Shown here one piece after another: positions 25,128 through 34,462 of a DNA stretch of 64,000 bases. This DNA is from Falsiruegeria litorea R37 (lineage in GTDB: Bacteria; Pseudomonadota; Alphaproteobacteria; Rhodobacterales; Rhodobacteraceae). Position 1 is the stretch's first letter; each line of letters starts with the position of its first letter. Position numbers and translations under genes: made by a program. The notes under the pieces were generated by a model. That model was not told where the DNA came from. It saw only the letters and a list, made by a program, of their open reading frames with translations, and made no database searches. The stretch spans positions 248,001-312,000 of the forward strand of contig NZ_FWFO01000002.1 in NCBI RefSeq assembly GCF_900172225.1, given 5' to 3'.

Positions 25128-26705
25128 ATGTTGACCCGTTTTCTGATGTCCGCTGCTGCACTTGGGCTGACCGCCGGCATGGCTGCGGCTGAATACAAAC
25201 TGACCATCCTGCATACCAACGACTTCCATTCCCGGTTCGAGCCGATCAGTAAGTATGACAGCGGCTGCCGTGAGGGCGACAATGCCGAGGGCAAGTGTTT
25301 TGGTGGCTCGGCCCGTCTGGTGACAGCGATTGCCGAGGCGCGCGAACGTGCGGGCAACTCGATCCTTGTGGATGGCGGGGATCAGTTCCAGGGCTCGTTG
25401 TTCTATACTTACTACAAAGGTAAGGTCGCAGCCGAGTTCATGAACAAGCTGGGCTATGACGGCATGACCGTGGGCAACCATGAATTCGACGATGGCCCCG
25501 AAGTGCTGCGCGGCTTCATGGATGCGGTCGATTTCCCGGTTCTGATGTCGAACGCCGATGTTTCGAAAGAGGAGCTGCTGGCCGACACGTTGATGAAGTC
25601 GACCGTGATTGAAAAGGGCGGCGAACAGATCGGCTTGATTGGTCTGACCCCACAAGACACCGATGAACTGGCCAGCCCCGGTCCGAATGTGACGTTCAGC
25701 GATCCGGTTGCGGCGGTACAGGGCGAAGTCGACAAGCTGACTGCCGCGGGCGTGAACAAGATCATTGTGCTCAGCCACTCGGGCTACGGTGTCGATCAGC
25801 GGGTCGCTGCGGAAACCACCGGGGTGGACGTGATCGTTGGCGGGCATTCGAACACCTACCTCAGCAACGTGTCGGACCGCGCAGCTGGCCCGTACCCCAC
25901 CGTGGTCAACAACGTGCAGATCGTGCAGGCCTATGCCTATGGCAAGTTTCTGGGCGAATTGAACGTGACCTTTGATGACGCAGGCAACGTTGTCGAGGCC
26001 AAGGGCGAGCCGCTGGTCATGGATGGTGCTGTTGCCGAAGACGCGGCCACCGTGGCACGCATCGCCGAACTGGCGAAACCCCTTGATGAGATCCGCAACA
26101 AGGTCGTGGCAAGTGCAGCCTCTCCGATTGAAGGCGACCGAGCCGTGTGCCGTATTCAGGAATGCCCAATGGGCAATCTGGTGGCGGACGCCATGCTGGA
26201 ACGCGTCGCAGACCAGGGCGTGACCATTGCCATCGCAAATTCGGGCGGTATCCGCGCCAGTGTGGATGCAGGTGATGTGACCATGGGCGAGGTGCTGACG
26301 GTGCTGCCGTTCCAGAACACGCTGTCGACCTTTGAAATCAGCGGCCAGGGTGTCATCGATGCGCTGGAAAACGGCGTCAGCCAGGTCGAAGAGGTCAAGG
26401 GCCGTTTCCCTCAGGTCTCAGGGATCACCTTCACCTTTGACGCATCCGTTGCCCCGAACGAAGGCCGCGTGAGCGACGTTATGGTTGCCAGCGAGGATGG
26501 CTTTGTGCCGATTGACCCGGCGACGACCTATCTTGTTGTGACCAACAACTATGTCCGCAACGGTGGCGACGGTTACAAGATGTTCTCAGGCGATGACAAG
26601 AACGCCTATGACTATGGTCCGGATCTGGCAGATGTGACGGCGGAATACCTGGCTGCGAACGCGCCATATCAACCTTATGTGGATGGCCGCATCAAGCAGA
26701 AGTAA
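25128..26705 (+). CDS. Secreted 5'-nucleotidase / 2',3'-cyclic phosphodiesterase family protein
   Basis: The 525-residue protein has a signal peptide (MLTRFLMSAAALGLTAGMAA). A calcineurin-like metallophosphatase domain follows with ILHTNDFHSR, DGGDQFQGS, GNHEFD and GGHSNTYL metal motifs. The C-terminal UshA-type substrate domain has NSGGIRASVDAGDVT and NNYVRNGGDGYKMF. It would dephosphorylate nucleotides in the periplasm, releasing phosphate and nucleosides that the cdd-upp operon could salvage. AAGGGAG lies eight bases before the ATG. Confidence 0.92.
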   Translation: MLTRFLMSAAALGLTAGMAAAEYKLTILHTNDFHSRFEPISKYDSGCREGDNAEGKCFGGSARLVTAIAEARERAGNSILVDGGDQFQGSLFYTYYKGKVAAEFMNKLGYDGMTVGNHEFDDGPEVLRGFMDAVDFPVLMSNADVSKEELLADTLMKSTVIEKGGEQIGLIGLTPQDTDELASPGPNVTFSDPVAAVQGEVDKLTAAGVNKIIVLSHSGYGVDQRVAAETTGVDVIVGGHSNTYLSNVSDRAAGPYPTVVNNVQIVQAYAYGKFLGELNVTFDDAGNVVEAKGEPLVMDGAVAEDAATVARIAELAKPLDEIRNKVVASAASPIEGDRAVCRIQECPMGNLVADAMLERVADQGVTIAIANSGGIRASVDAGDVTMGEVLTVLPFQNTLSTFEISGQGVIDALENGVSQVEEVKGRFPQVSGITFTFDASVAPNEGRVSDVMVASEDGFVPIDPATTYLVVTNNYVRNGGDGYKMFSGDDKNAYDYGPDLADVTAEYLAANAPYQPYVDGRIKQK

Positions 26706-26729
26706 ATGGCCGATCGCCATTGGAAACAG

Positions 26730-26761
26730 GAAAAGAGCGCAGAATTTTCTGCGCTCTTTTC
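26730..26761 (+). terminator. Rho-independent terminator after the 5'-nucleotidase gene
   Basis: A 15-bp perfect stem (GAAAAGAGCGCAGAA with its complement) around a TT loop ends in a TTTT run. It starts 25 bases after the stop codon. Confidence 0.88.
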
Positions 26762-26796
26762 ATATGGCATGGTTCCGATGGACGAAGGGCCGAACG

Positions 26797-26889
26797 GGGT
26801 GCTCCCGCGCCCGCGCCGATTTCGGCTACGCCGAAATCGCTGGCGGCCTTGGGCCCGGCGCCGCGCGATGCGCGGCGCGGTGGCGCCCG
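26797..26889 (+). repeat. Dispersed intergenic repeat, copy b
   Basis: The block GTGCTCCCGC precedes hairpin A (CGATTTCGGC / GCCGAAATCG around TAC, 26817-26839), the block CTTGGGCC, and hairpin B (GCGCCGCGC / GCGCGGCGC around GAT, 26858-26878). The 311-base gap up to 27016 otherwise holds only the terminator at 26730 and about 125 bases with no recognised signal. Confidence 0.8.
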
Positions 26890-27016
26890 TCTGATACGTT
26901 GCAGGCTGAAACGTCCCTAGGGCTGAGTTCTTCGCGTAAGCGCGTTGTTTTCCGGAGGGCTGGATGCGCGCGGCCCGATATTGAGTTTCTCGGGTGCATG
27001 ACCTTAGAGTGTCGTC

Positions 27017-27724
27017 ATGTGCGGACGTTTTGCCATCACCTTGCCCAATGACGCGATGGCTCAGCTTTTTGCGGCACAGCCGTCGAATGCATTGCCCGCT
27101 GTGCCGAACTTCAACGTTTGTCCCACCAATCAGGTACACGTGGTGCGCAGCGGCGAGATGGGCAGACAGTTGCTGCCGATGCGGTGGGGATTTTTGCCCC
27201 ATTGGTACAAGGCCGAGAATGGCGGGCCGCTGCTGATCAATGCGCGGGCTGAAACGCTGGCGGAAAAGCCTGCTTTCCGCGCGGCCTGTCGCGAGCGACG
27301 GTGCCTGCTGGTCGCGACCGGGTTTTACGAATGGACCAAATCCGCGCAAGATACGCGGCTGCCTTGGTACATCCATCGCCGTGACGGCGCCCCGATTGCC
27401 TTTGCAGGGGTCTGGCAGGATTGGGGACCGGCGGAGGCACGACAGTCGACCTGTGCCGTCGTCACGACATCGGCCAATTCACACATGTCCAAGATCCACC
27501 ACCGGATGCCCTTGATCCTGGAACCCAACGACTGGCCCTTGTGGCTGGGCGAGCAGGGCAAAGGCGCCGCACGCCTGATGCGGCCGGGCGCCGAGGAGGT
27601 GCTGGACTACCACCGTGTTGATCCAATGGTGAATTCGAACCGTGCCCAGGGACCTGAGTTGATTGAACCATTTGAGGATGGTGCAGACGCTGGAAACAAT
27701 CGCCCCGGCGATGCTTTGATCTAA
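27017..27724 (+). CDS. HMCES/YedK family abasic-site processing protein
   Basis: The 235-residue SRAP-domain protein starts MCGRFA. Cys2, the residue that forms a thiazolidine crosslink with abasic sites after removal of Met, is in place. Other active-site residues are Asn in LLINARAET, Glu in TGFYEWTK and His in MSKIHHRMPLIL. It shields abasic sites in single-stranded DNA during replication. It ends in a four-base overlap with the convergent marR gene. No LexA-like site was recognised upstream. Confidence 0.92.
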   Translation: MCGRFAITLPNDAMAQLFAAQPSNALPAVPNFNVCPTNQVHVVRSGEMGRQLLPMRWGFLPHWYKAENGGPLLINARAETLAEKPAFRAACRERRCLLVATGFYEWTKSAQDTRLPWYIHRRDGAPIAFAGVWQDWGPAEARQSTCAVVTTSANSHMSKIHHRMPLILEPNDWPLWLGEQGKGAARLMRPGAEEVLDYHRVDPMVNSNRAQGPELIEPFEDGADAGNNRPGDALI

Positions 27725-28185
27725 CCGTTTGCTGCCTGCGCAAGGGGCGCGCGGCTGAGTGTGTTGCCGGCATCTGTTGTCTTTTTCAACAGGGCGATCA
27801 GCTGCGCTTGTTCTGTCGTGCTCAAGCCCGATAGCATCTCGGGTTGAACGGCTTCGACATGGGGACGCGCAGCGGCGAGCAGTTCTTGCCCGGCTTCGGC
27901 CAGATGCAAGCATTTTGCCCGTCTGTCGTGCTCGGAAATTGTTCGCCGAACCAGCCCGCGTGCGTCCAGACGGTCGACAACCTTGCCCAAGGTGGCGCGG
28001 TCATATGCGATCAGCCCGGCGAGCGAAGCTTGATCCAGTCCCGGATTGGTTTCGATCGCCGTCAAGGTCGCAAACTGTACGGGCGTCAACTTGATCCCGG
28101 CCTGTGTCATGCGATCCATGAAGAGGGCAACTGAGATTTGGTTGAGACGCCGGATCAGGTGGCCGGGCATGGCATAGATGGTCAT
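27721..28185 (-). CDS. MarR family transcriptional regulator
   Basis: The 154-residue protein has the MarR winged helix: GIKLTPVQFATLTAIETNPG, then SLAGLIAYDRATLGKVVDRL as recognition region and a wing RRTISEHDRRAKCLHL. Members bind small aromatic or phenolic ligands or sense oxidation. The target is not evident. It is divergent from mnmH across 133 bases and convergent with the HMCES gene. The start MTIYAMPGHL was chosen because the residues before it do not match the family. Confidence 0.87.
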   Translation of the reverse strand: MTIYAMPGHLIRRLNQISVALFMDRMTQAGIKLTPVQFATLTAIETNPGLDQASLAGLIAYDRATLGKVVDRLDARGLVRRTISEHDRRAKCLHLAEAGQELLAAARPHVEAVQPEMLSGLSTTEQAQLIALLKKTTDAGNTLSRAPLAQAANG

Positions 28186-28318
28186 ACGTTCACTTTTTCG
28201 CTCGTCACTTGTGGCGCGCAATTTTGATGAAATTAGTCCAAAATGACAAGGTATGAGATGCCTCACCGCCGCTTGGAGATCTTGCACGAGGGTTTTCCTT
28301 GCCGATCAGGCGGGTTAG

Positions 28319-29389
28319 ATGCGTAGCATGGCTATTTCTTTTGCTTCCTTACCCGCGCTTTATGCGCATGGGTTTGATACTGTGATCGATGTTCGCAGCC
28401 CCGCCGAACACGCCGAGGATCATCTGCCTGGCGCGATGAACCTGCCGGTGTTGGATAACGAAGAGCGGGCGCGGGTCGGGACGATCTATGTGCAGGAAAG
28501 CCCGTTTCTAGCGCGCAAGCTGGGGGCGGCATTGGTGTTTCGCAACGCAGCCAATGCCATCGAACAGAGCCTCAGCCACCAGGAAGGTGGTTGGCGGCCG
28601 TTGGTTTATTGCTGGCGAGGCGGGCAGCGGTCGGGATCTTTCACCTGGATGTTGCAACAGATCGGATGGCGGGCCGAGGTGATCGACGGGGGCTATCGCA
28701 CGTATCGTCGGTTGGTGAACCGCTATCTTTACGATGATCCCTTGCCGCATCGGTTTGTGGCGCTTGATGGGTTTACGGGCACTGCCAAGACCGATCTGCT
28801 CAAGCTTTTGCAATCGCGCGGAACCCAAGCGCTTGATCTTGAAGGGTTGGCCAATCACCGCGGCTCCATGCTGGGTGCGATGCCGGGGGGACAGCCCAGC
28901 CAGAAGGCGTTTGAATCGGCGTTGGCGGGGGCGTTGTGCGGGCTTGATCCCACGCGCCCTGTGGTGGTCGAGGCGGAAAGCAGCAAGATTGGCGAACGCA
29001 ACTTGCCACCGTCGGTGTGGGCTGCGTTGAAGGCGGCCCCTCGCATCGAGGTTCAAGCCGCGATTGCGGCGCGCACGGGGTATCTGGTGCGGGCATATGA
29101 TGACATTTTGTCGGACGCCGACGGGTTGCGGGAACGGCTGGAGTATCTGCGGCAATATCGGGGTCATGAGGTTGTGGACGGGTGGTTTGACCTGATTGCA
29201 TCCGGGGACAAGGCAGGTGTGACGCGGGCGTTGATGGAGCAGCACTACGACCCGTCCTACCTGAAATCGCGAAAAGCTCACGACACTCGGGTGATCGGGC
29301 AGGTGCAAGCTGGTCTACTGGACGCGCCTGGCTTGGACGCTGCGGTGTCGCAGATCGAAGACCTGTTGCAGCGGTTGCCCAGGACGTGA
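28319..29389 (+). CDS. mnmH: tRNA 2-selenouridine synthase
   Basis: The 356-residue protein replaces the sulfur of 2-thiouridine at tRNA wobble position 34 with selenium, using selenophosphate. The N-terminal rhodanese domain carries the catalytic Cys98 in LVYCWRGGQRSGS. A P-loop domain follows; its Walker A reads GFTGTAKTDLL, with Ala where Gly is more usual. The selenophosphate source, SelD, is encoded convergently at 29563-31719. ATG at 28328 is an alternative start. Confidence 0.92.
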   Translation: MRSMAISFASLPALYAHGFDTVIDVRSPAEHAEDHLPGAMNLPVLDNEERARVGTIYVQESPFLARKLGAALVFRNAANAIEQSLSHQEGGWRPLVYCWRGGQRSGSFTWMLQQIGWRAEVIDGGYRTYRRLVNRYLYDDPLPHRFVALDGFTGTAKTDLLKLLQSRGTQALDLEGLANHRGSMLGAMPGGQPSQKAFESALAGALCGLDPTRPVVVEAESSKIGERNLPPSVWAALKAAPRIEVQAAIAARTGYLVRAYDDILSDADGLRERLEYLRQYRGHEVVDGWFDLIASGDKAGVTRALMEQHYDPSYLKSRKAHDTRVIGQVQAGLLDAPGLDAAVSQIEDLLQRLPRT

Positions 29390-29404
29390 TGGCATGTTTG
29401 GTGG

Positions 29405-29512
29405 GACGGCGTGCTCCCGCCCGTCGTCGATGCCCCTGCCGGGACAGCTCCTCCCGTTGGGCCAGGCGCCGCGCTGTGCGCGGCGCGCCACCGCAGAACG
29501 CAGGCGGGGCCT
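29405..29512 (+). repeat. Dispersed intergenic repeat, copy c
   Basis: GTGCTCCCGCCCGTCGTC is followed by hairpin A (TGCCCC / GGGACA with a TGCC loop and one mismatch, 29431-29446), TCCCGTTGGGCC, and hairpin B (GCGCCGCGC / GCGCGGCGC around TGT, 29466-29486). It sits between the convergent mnmH and selD genes. Confidence 0.82.
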
Positions 29513-29562
29513 TTGGGGGGATGAAGCTGTCCGGCAGCGTAGGCGGGCAACCAGTTTGGAAT

Positions 29563-31719
29563 TCAGTCGATCAGGCGCAGGCCGCGGCCTTTGGTCAGCG
29601 CCCCAATGCGCACAGCCGGGTACCCGGCCGCGCTTAGTGCCGATAGCAGATCATCGGCGGCCTCGCTGGATACGGCAGCCAGCAACCCCCCGGCGGTTTG
29701 GGGGTCAAAGAGCAAATCCGCCTTGCCTCCGGTCGGCAATTCCGGCGCCAGGTTGCGGTTTTCGGGGTAGAGCGTTGAGCGGACGCCTTGCGCCGACAGG
29801 GCCACTGCCCCAGGCAGAACCGGAATTGCGCTTATGTCCAATTCAGCGCCGCAGCCTGAGGCCTCGGCCATTCCTTGCAAATGTCCGGCCAGGCCAAACC
29901 CGGTGACATCCGTCATCGCATGGGCCTCGGCCAGAATGCGTGATGCAGCCCCTTGTGGGTGGGTCATGTGATCAAGCGCCTGTGCCACCCAATCCCCACG
30001 CGCCTGGCCTGCCATTTCGGCAGCCATGATCACGCCACTGCCGATGGGTTTTGTCAGGATCAATACGTCCCCTGCTTGGCCACCGCTTAGGGAAACTGGG
30101 GGGTGTCGGCAAAGGCCGGTGAGGGTGAAGCCGATGGTTAGCTCGTCCCCCACGGACGTGTGCCCGCCCACGATCTCGGCCCCGGAGGCTGAGATGACTT
30201 GGTTTGCAGCCTCCATGATTTCGGCCAAGGTACGCTGCTGCAAGATTGCACTCAGGCGGGGCAGGATCAGGGTTGCTGTTGCCGCCTGCGGTTCGGCCCC
30301 CATCGCCCAGATATCACCCAAAGCGTGCACGGCGGCGATGCGCGCCATGATCACCGGATCATCAGTCAGGGCGCGCAGGTGGTCCGAGGTCAGGACCTGT
30401 TGCACGCCGCCAGTCTGCAAAAGTGCTGCATCGTCCCCGGGCAAGGGGATGATGTCGTTGCGGAGCGAAACTGTCGGCACCAAAGCTCGCCGCAGAGTGC
30501 TGCGCCCCACCTTGGCCCCACAGCCGCCGCACATGGGTTTGTCGCCAATCGCCTCGGACAGCCCGTTGGCATGGTTGCGCGGCAATTCAGGCTGCGGCAT
30601 CGCGGGTAGATCACGAAAGCGGTTCATGAAGGTCTGGTCGATGTGATCTTTCCAACGCCACATCACTCCGCCCTGAAACGCCGTTCCCAGTCGTTCCGCC
30701 AATGCAGATTTGCCGCCCAGTGAGATCAGTTTGAGGTAATCGCGTTGCGGGCGATAAGGCTTCATCTGTCCCACACCCAGAGCGGCCCGCAGATTGTTGA
30801 TCAGGATAGGTGCCTCGCGCACAGCGTAAACACCGGCCTTGGGGCGGGGATCGTGGCTCAGGTGCGCGCAGTCGCCTGCGGCAAAGACCGACGGATCGCT
30901 AGAGCACAGCGTCTCGTCGACCGATATGTAGCCTTGGTGCAGTTCAAGACCGGCCTGTGCAATCCAATCATAGGCGCGCGCCCCGGCAGCGCCTGTGATG
31001 AACTCGGCCTCGATCTCTTGTCCTGATGCAAGCACCAGTTTGTTCGCCTCGATCCGGGCGACCCCGGTGTTTTCGATCAACGTCACGCCCAGATCGGCCA
31101 TCGCCCGGCGGATCAGCCGGGCGGCCTTGGGGCCGGTGGCAGACAGGGCGGTGGCCTGATCGACCAAGGTGATCTGCGCAGAGCGCCCTTGGGCCTTTAA
31201 CGCGTGGGCCATCGCCATGATCAGTTCGGCTCCGGCCACCCCTCCACCGATGACGGCCACGCGGGCGAGGCCGGACCCCCCCAGATAGTCGGCCCATCGT
31301 TGCGCAAAGGGCCCAAGGGGTTTGGCGGGCACGGCGTGTCCAGAAAACCCTGCAACCGCAGGCATGTCCGAGGTGATGCCCACGTTGACCGAAGCCACGT
31401 CATAGGAGATCGGCGGGCGCCCGTCGACTGTCACCGTCTTGGCTGCGGCATTCATCCCGGTCACCGCGCCCAGAACCAACCGCGCGCCGGAAAATCGTGC
31501 CAGCCGCACCAGATCGATGTCCAACTCGTCGCGGCCATAGTGTCCCGCCACAAACCCTGGCAGCATGCCGGAATAGGGCGCAGTGGGGCCGGGGTTGATC
31601 AGCGTCAGGCGCGCGCCGGGCAGAGGCGAAATGCCCCATTTGCGCAGCACCAACGCGTGGCTGTGGCCCCCGCCAATCAGCACCAGGTCACGGGTCAGGG
31701 GCAGGGGGGGCTGGTGCAT
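29563..31719 (-). CDS. selD: Selenide, water dikinase fused to a pyridine nucleotide-disulfide oxidoreductase
   Basis: The 718-residue protein has two parts. Residues 1-380 form an FAD/NAD-binding oxidoreductase related to NDH-2-type enzymes (LIGGGHSHALVLRKWG, VAVIGGGVAGAELIMAMAHA, VFAAGDCAHLS). From about residue 394 lies SelD, with the active-site segment MCGGCGAKVGRSTL (Cys form), GDDAALLQ and GGHTSVGDELTIGF. It makes selenophosphate from selenide and ATP. The fused domain may deliver reduced selenium; this is inferred from the fusion. It lies 15 bases after phaG on the same strand. Confidence 0.92.
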   Translation of the reverse strand: MHQPPLPLTRDLVLIGGGHSHALVLRKWGISPLPGARLTLINPGPTAPYSGMLPGFVAGHYGRDELDIDLVRLARFSGARLVLGAVTGMNAAAKTVTVDGRPPISYDVASVNVGITSDMPAVAGFSGHAVPAKPLGPFAQRWADYLGGSGLARVAVIGGGVAGAELIMAMAHALKAQGRSAQITLVDQATALSATGPKAARLIRRAMADLGVTLIENTGVARIEANKLVLASGQEIEAEFITGAAGARAYDWIAQAGLELHQGYISVDETLCSSDPSVFAAGDCAHLSHDPRPKAGVYAVREAPILINNLRAALGVGQMKPYRPQRDYLKLISLGGKSALAERLGTAFQGGVMWRWKDHIDQTFMNRFRDLPAMPQPELPRNHANGLSEAIGDKPMCGGCGAKVGRSTLRRALVPTVSLRNDIIPLPGDDAALLQTGGVQQVLTSDHLRALTDDPVIMARIAAVHALGDIWAMGAEPQAATATLILPRLSAILQQRTLAEIMEAANQVISASGAEIVGGHTSVGDELTIGFTLTGLCRHPPVSLSGGQAGDVLILTKPIGSGVIMAAEMAGQARGDWVAQALDHMTHPQGAASRILAEAHAMTDVTGFGLAGHLQGMAEASGCGAELDISAIPVLPGAVALSAQGVRSTLYPENRNLAPELPTGGKADLLFDPQTAGGLLAAVSSEAADDLLSALSAAGYPAVRIGALTKGRGLRLID

Positions 31720-31734
31720 CTGTCGACCTTTGCG

Positions 31735-32127
31735 TCAGGCAGGTTTATCCTTGTCGCCTTCGGTCTCTTCGTCCACAGGCACATCATGAGTGGCCCATAT
31801 GCCGTCTTGTTCCGCGCCGGGCAAGGTCTCGGGCGTTTCGCTCATGTGGATGTGAGCCTTGGCGATGAAATGCGCCGTCACGGGTGCCGTCAGGAACAGG
31901 AACAGCGTGATCAGCAGCTCGTGCAGCGACAGGTGATGCTCGATGGCGATGGAATGAAAGATCGACGCCAGCAACACCCCGCCCACGCCAAGTGTTGTCG
32001 CTTTGGTGGGTGCGTGCAGGCGGGACATTGAATCCTTGAGTTTCAGCAGCCCGTAAGAGCCGACAAAACCGAAGATACCCGACACGATCAGGAAAAAGGC
32101 GATAAGAGCTTCGAATGCGGTTTCCAT
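31735..32127 (-). CDS. phaG: Monovalent cation/H+ antiporter subunit G
   Basis: The 130-residue membrane protein has three hydrophobic segments and the MnhG/PhaG motif FGFVGSYGLLKLKDSMSRLHAPTKATTLG. It is the last subunit gene of the phaAB-C-D-E-F-G antiporter operon, which exchanges K+ or Na+ for protons across the inner membrane. The C-terminal tail is acidic and probably cytoplasmic. Confidence 0.92.
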   Translation of the reverse strand: METAFEALIAFFLIVSGIFGFVGSYGLLKLKDSMSRLHAPTKATTLGVGGVLLASIFHSIAIEHHLSLHELLITLFLFLTAPVTAHFIAKAHIHMSETPETLPGAEQDGIWATHDVPVDEETEGDKDKPA

Positions 32128-32139
32128 GTCTGCCCTCGC

Positions 32140-32409
32140 TTATTCGATGATGTTGCCGCGCAGCAAAAAGCGCGCGTATGCGACGGTTGAGACAAAGCCC
32201 AGCATGGCGATGATCATGGCGGCCTCAAAAAACACTTCGGTCCCCAAGGCAAGGCCATAAAGGATCATCAGCGCGATGGCGTTGATCACCATTGTGTCGA
32301 GTGCCAGAACCTTGTCGCCGACGCCCTTGGCGGTGGCGATCTTGTAGAGGTTCATCAAAAGGCCCGCGCCGAAACAGGAGAAGGTGAAGTAGATTGCGTA
32401 GGTGATCAT
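32140..32409 (-). CDS. phaF: Monovalent cation/H+ antiporter subunit F
   Basis: The 89-residue protein has three membrane segments and the family motif GVGDKVLALDTMVINAIALM. The length is normal. It overlaps the stop of phaE by four bases. Confidence 0.92.
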   Translation of the reverse strand: MITYAIYFTFSCFGAGLLMNLYKIATAKGVGDKVLALDTMVINAIALMILYGLALGTEVFFEAAMIIAMLGFVSTVAYARFLLRGNIIE

Positions 32410-32903
32410 TCGAAAATCTCCTTCAGGCGGCGTTCATAGCGCTGTTTGATCTCGTCCCGCACGGCATTGGGGTCGGGTGCGTCCAGGCAGTGAACCAGCA
32501 GGTTGTGGCCCTCGGCCGACAGGTCCGCTGTGACCGTGCCGGGGGTCATGGTGATGGTGCCTGCTAGAACCGTGATCGCCTCGGGCGTGCGCAGCTCCAG
32601 CGGGACACAGATCCAGGCGGGTTGACGGTCTTGGTCGCGTTTGAACAGGATGATGCGGGCCACGACGATGTTGGCCACCACGATGTCATAGAGCACCACG
32701 AGGATGTATTCGATGATCATAAGCCAGTTGCGCAGCTTGGGTTGGTCGGGCCAGTAGGGTTGCGTGACAAAGGGGATCACCACGCCCAGGAACAGGCCGA
32801 ACACCAGCGAATTCAGCGACAGCGAATTGGCCAGCAGCATCCAGACCAGCGTCAGCAGAAGGGTCAGATGCGGGTGGGGAAATATGCGGCGTAGAATTTT
32901 CAT
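32406..32903 (-). CDS. phaE: Monovalent cation/H+ antiporter subunit E
   Basis: The 165-residue protein has two to three N-terminal membrane segments (LTLLLTLVWMLLANSLSLNS) and a cytoplasmic C-terminal domain with TITMTPGTVTADLSAEGHNL and LLVHCLDAPDP, typical of MnhE/PhaE. Four-base overlaps with phaD and phaF. Confidence 0.92.
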   Translation of the reverse strand: MKILRRIFPHPHLTLLLTLVWMLLANSLSLNSLVFGLFLGVVIPFVTQPYWPDQPKLRNWLMIIEYILVVLYDIVVANIVVARIILFKRDQDRQPAWICVPLELRTPEAITVLAGTITMTPGTVTADLSAEGHNLLVHCLDAPDPNAVRDEIKQRYERRLKEIFE

Positions 32904-34462
32904 TTCTGTCCCCCATGCAGAACGGTTTCGATATAGCTCGACGGGTCAAAGAGCTGGGCCGCAGTGTCGTTTGCGAACTCTAGCACGGGGCCTGCAAAGA
33001 TGGTGAGAAGAACCAACAGGGCCACCAGCCCAAAGACCGAGGTAAAGGCAAGTCCGGGGTGGGGCTCTGGCGCCGGTTCCTTGGCATGTTCGTCCTCTGT
33101 GCCTTCGACTTCGATCTCGGGTTCTGGGGCGTCGATGAAATCCGGGTCGTGACTGCGCCAGAACACGATCGAGCCTGAGCGGGCAAAGCCAACGATGGTG
33201 ATGAACGAGCTAACCAGGATCACACCCCAGATCATCCCAAACTCACCACTTTGACGGGCGGCGTCCATGACCAGCAGTTTGCCGACAAACCCTGACAGTG
33301 GCGGCATGCCTGCCATGGCGATGGCTCCAACAAAAAAGAGGCTCGCCAGCAGACCGGCCTGCGGCATCGGGCTGTGAGAACGAATGCGGATGCCGCGACG
33401 TTCGCGTACCTGGTCGGCCACCAGAAACAGCAGGGCGGTCGCGATGGTCGAATGGATCATGTAGTAAAGCGCCGCCCCGGTTGCGATGGGGGTGAAGAGC
33501 GCGATTGCAATCAGCAGCGTTCCCATCGAAGCAATGGCACCAAAGGCGATCATTCGGTTGATGATACGGGTGCCCAGAATACCGATGGCCCCAACCGCCA
33601 GCGTCAGCATCGCCGCAGGCAACAACCAATCTCCGACCAACCCGGCGGTTGCATCGACGTCCGGTCCAAAGACCAGCGTATAGATCCGCAGGATCGAATA
33701 AGCGCCGACCTTGGTCATGATCGCAAACAGCGCTGAAACGGGAAGAGGCGCATTGGCATAGCTTGTGGGCAGCCAGAAATGCAGCGGCAGCACGGCGGCC
33801 TTGACGCAGAACACCAGCAAGAGCAGCACCGCACCCACGCGCAGCAGGGCGGTGTCATCGGCTGGCATTTCGGACACGCGCACGGCCAGATCCGCCATGT
33901 TGAGCGTTCCGGTCACCGCATAAAGCGTACCAAGGGCAAACAGGAACAAGGTCGAGCCCAGCAGGTTATAGACCACGTATTGCACGCCCGCCCGCAAACG
34001 GCGGGGACCACCGCCGTGGATCATCAGGCCATAGGACGCGATCAGCAGAACCTCGAAGAAGACAAACAGGTTGAAGGCGTCGCCGGTCAGGAAGGCGCCG
34101 CAAACTCCCATTAGTTGAAACTGAAGCAGCGCATGGAAGTGGCGCCCACGACTGTCCCAGCCCGAGCCGATGGAATAAAGCACAACGACCATGGCCAGCA
34201 CCGCCGTCAGCAGCACCATCAGCGCAGACAGCCGGTCCAGCACCATGACAATGCCAAAGGGCGCCGGCCAATCGCCCAGCTCATAGACGTGGACCTGCCC
34301 GTCCAGGGTAAGCCCAAGCAAGGCAAGCGAGATCGCCATCAGGATGACGGTGCCTGCAACCGAAAAGATCCGCTGCAAGCTCAGGTGGTGGCGCAGGACC
34401 ATGATGATGAACGGCGCCAGCACCGCTGGCAGCACGATTGGGGCGACAATCAAATGGTTCAT
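32900..34462 (-). CDS. phaD: Monovalent cation/H+ antiporter subunit D
   Basis: The 520-residue membrane protein is a proton-translocating subunit homologous to complex I NuoM/NuoN. It has about fourteen hydrophobic segments, with the conserved Glu and Lys region FFEVLLIASYGLMIHGGGPR and CVKAAVLPLHFWLPTSYANA. An acidic stretch near the C-terminus (APEPEIEVEGTEDEH) is a local insertion in a loop. Overlaps phaC and phaE by four bases. Confidence 0.93.
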   Translation of the reverse strand: MNHLIVAPIVLPAVLAPFIIMVLRHHLSLQRIFSVAGTVILMAISLALLGLTLDGQVHVYELGDWPAPFGIVMVLDRLSALMVLLTAVLAMVVVLYSIGSGWDSRGRHFHALLQFQLMGVCGAFLTGDAFNLFVFFEVLLIASYGLMIHGGGPRRLRAGVQYVVYNLLGSTLFLFALGTLYAVTGTLNMADLAVRVSEMPADDTALLRVGAVLLLLVFCVKAAVLPLHFWLPTSYANAPLPVSALFAIMTKVGAYSILRIYTLVFGPDVDATAGLVGDWLLPAAMLTLAVGAIGILGTRIINRMIAFGAIASMGTLLIAIALFTPIATGAALYYMIHSTIATALLFLVADQVRERRGIRIRSHSPMPQAGLLASLFFVGAIAMAGMPPLSGFVGKLLVMDAARQSGEFGMIWGVILVSSFITIVGFARSGSIVFWRSHDPDFIDAPEPEIEVEGTEDEHAKEPAPEPHPGLAFTSVFGLVALLVLLTIFAGPVLEFANDTAAQLFDPSSYIETVLHGGQK

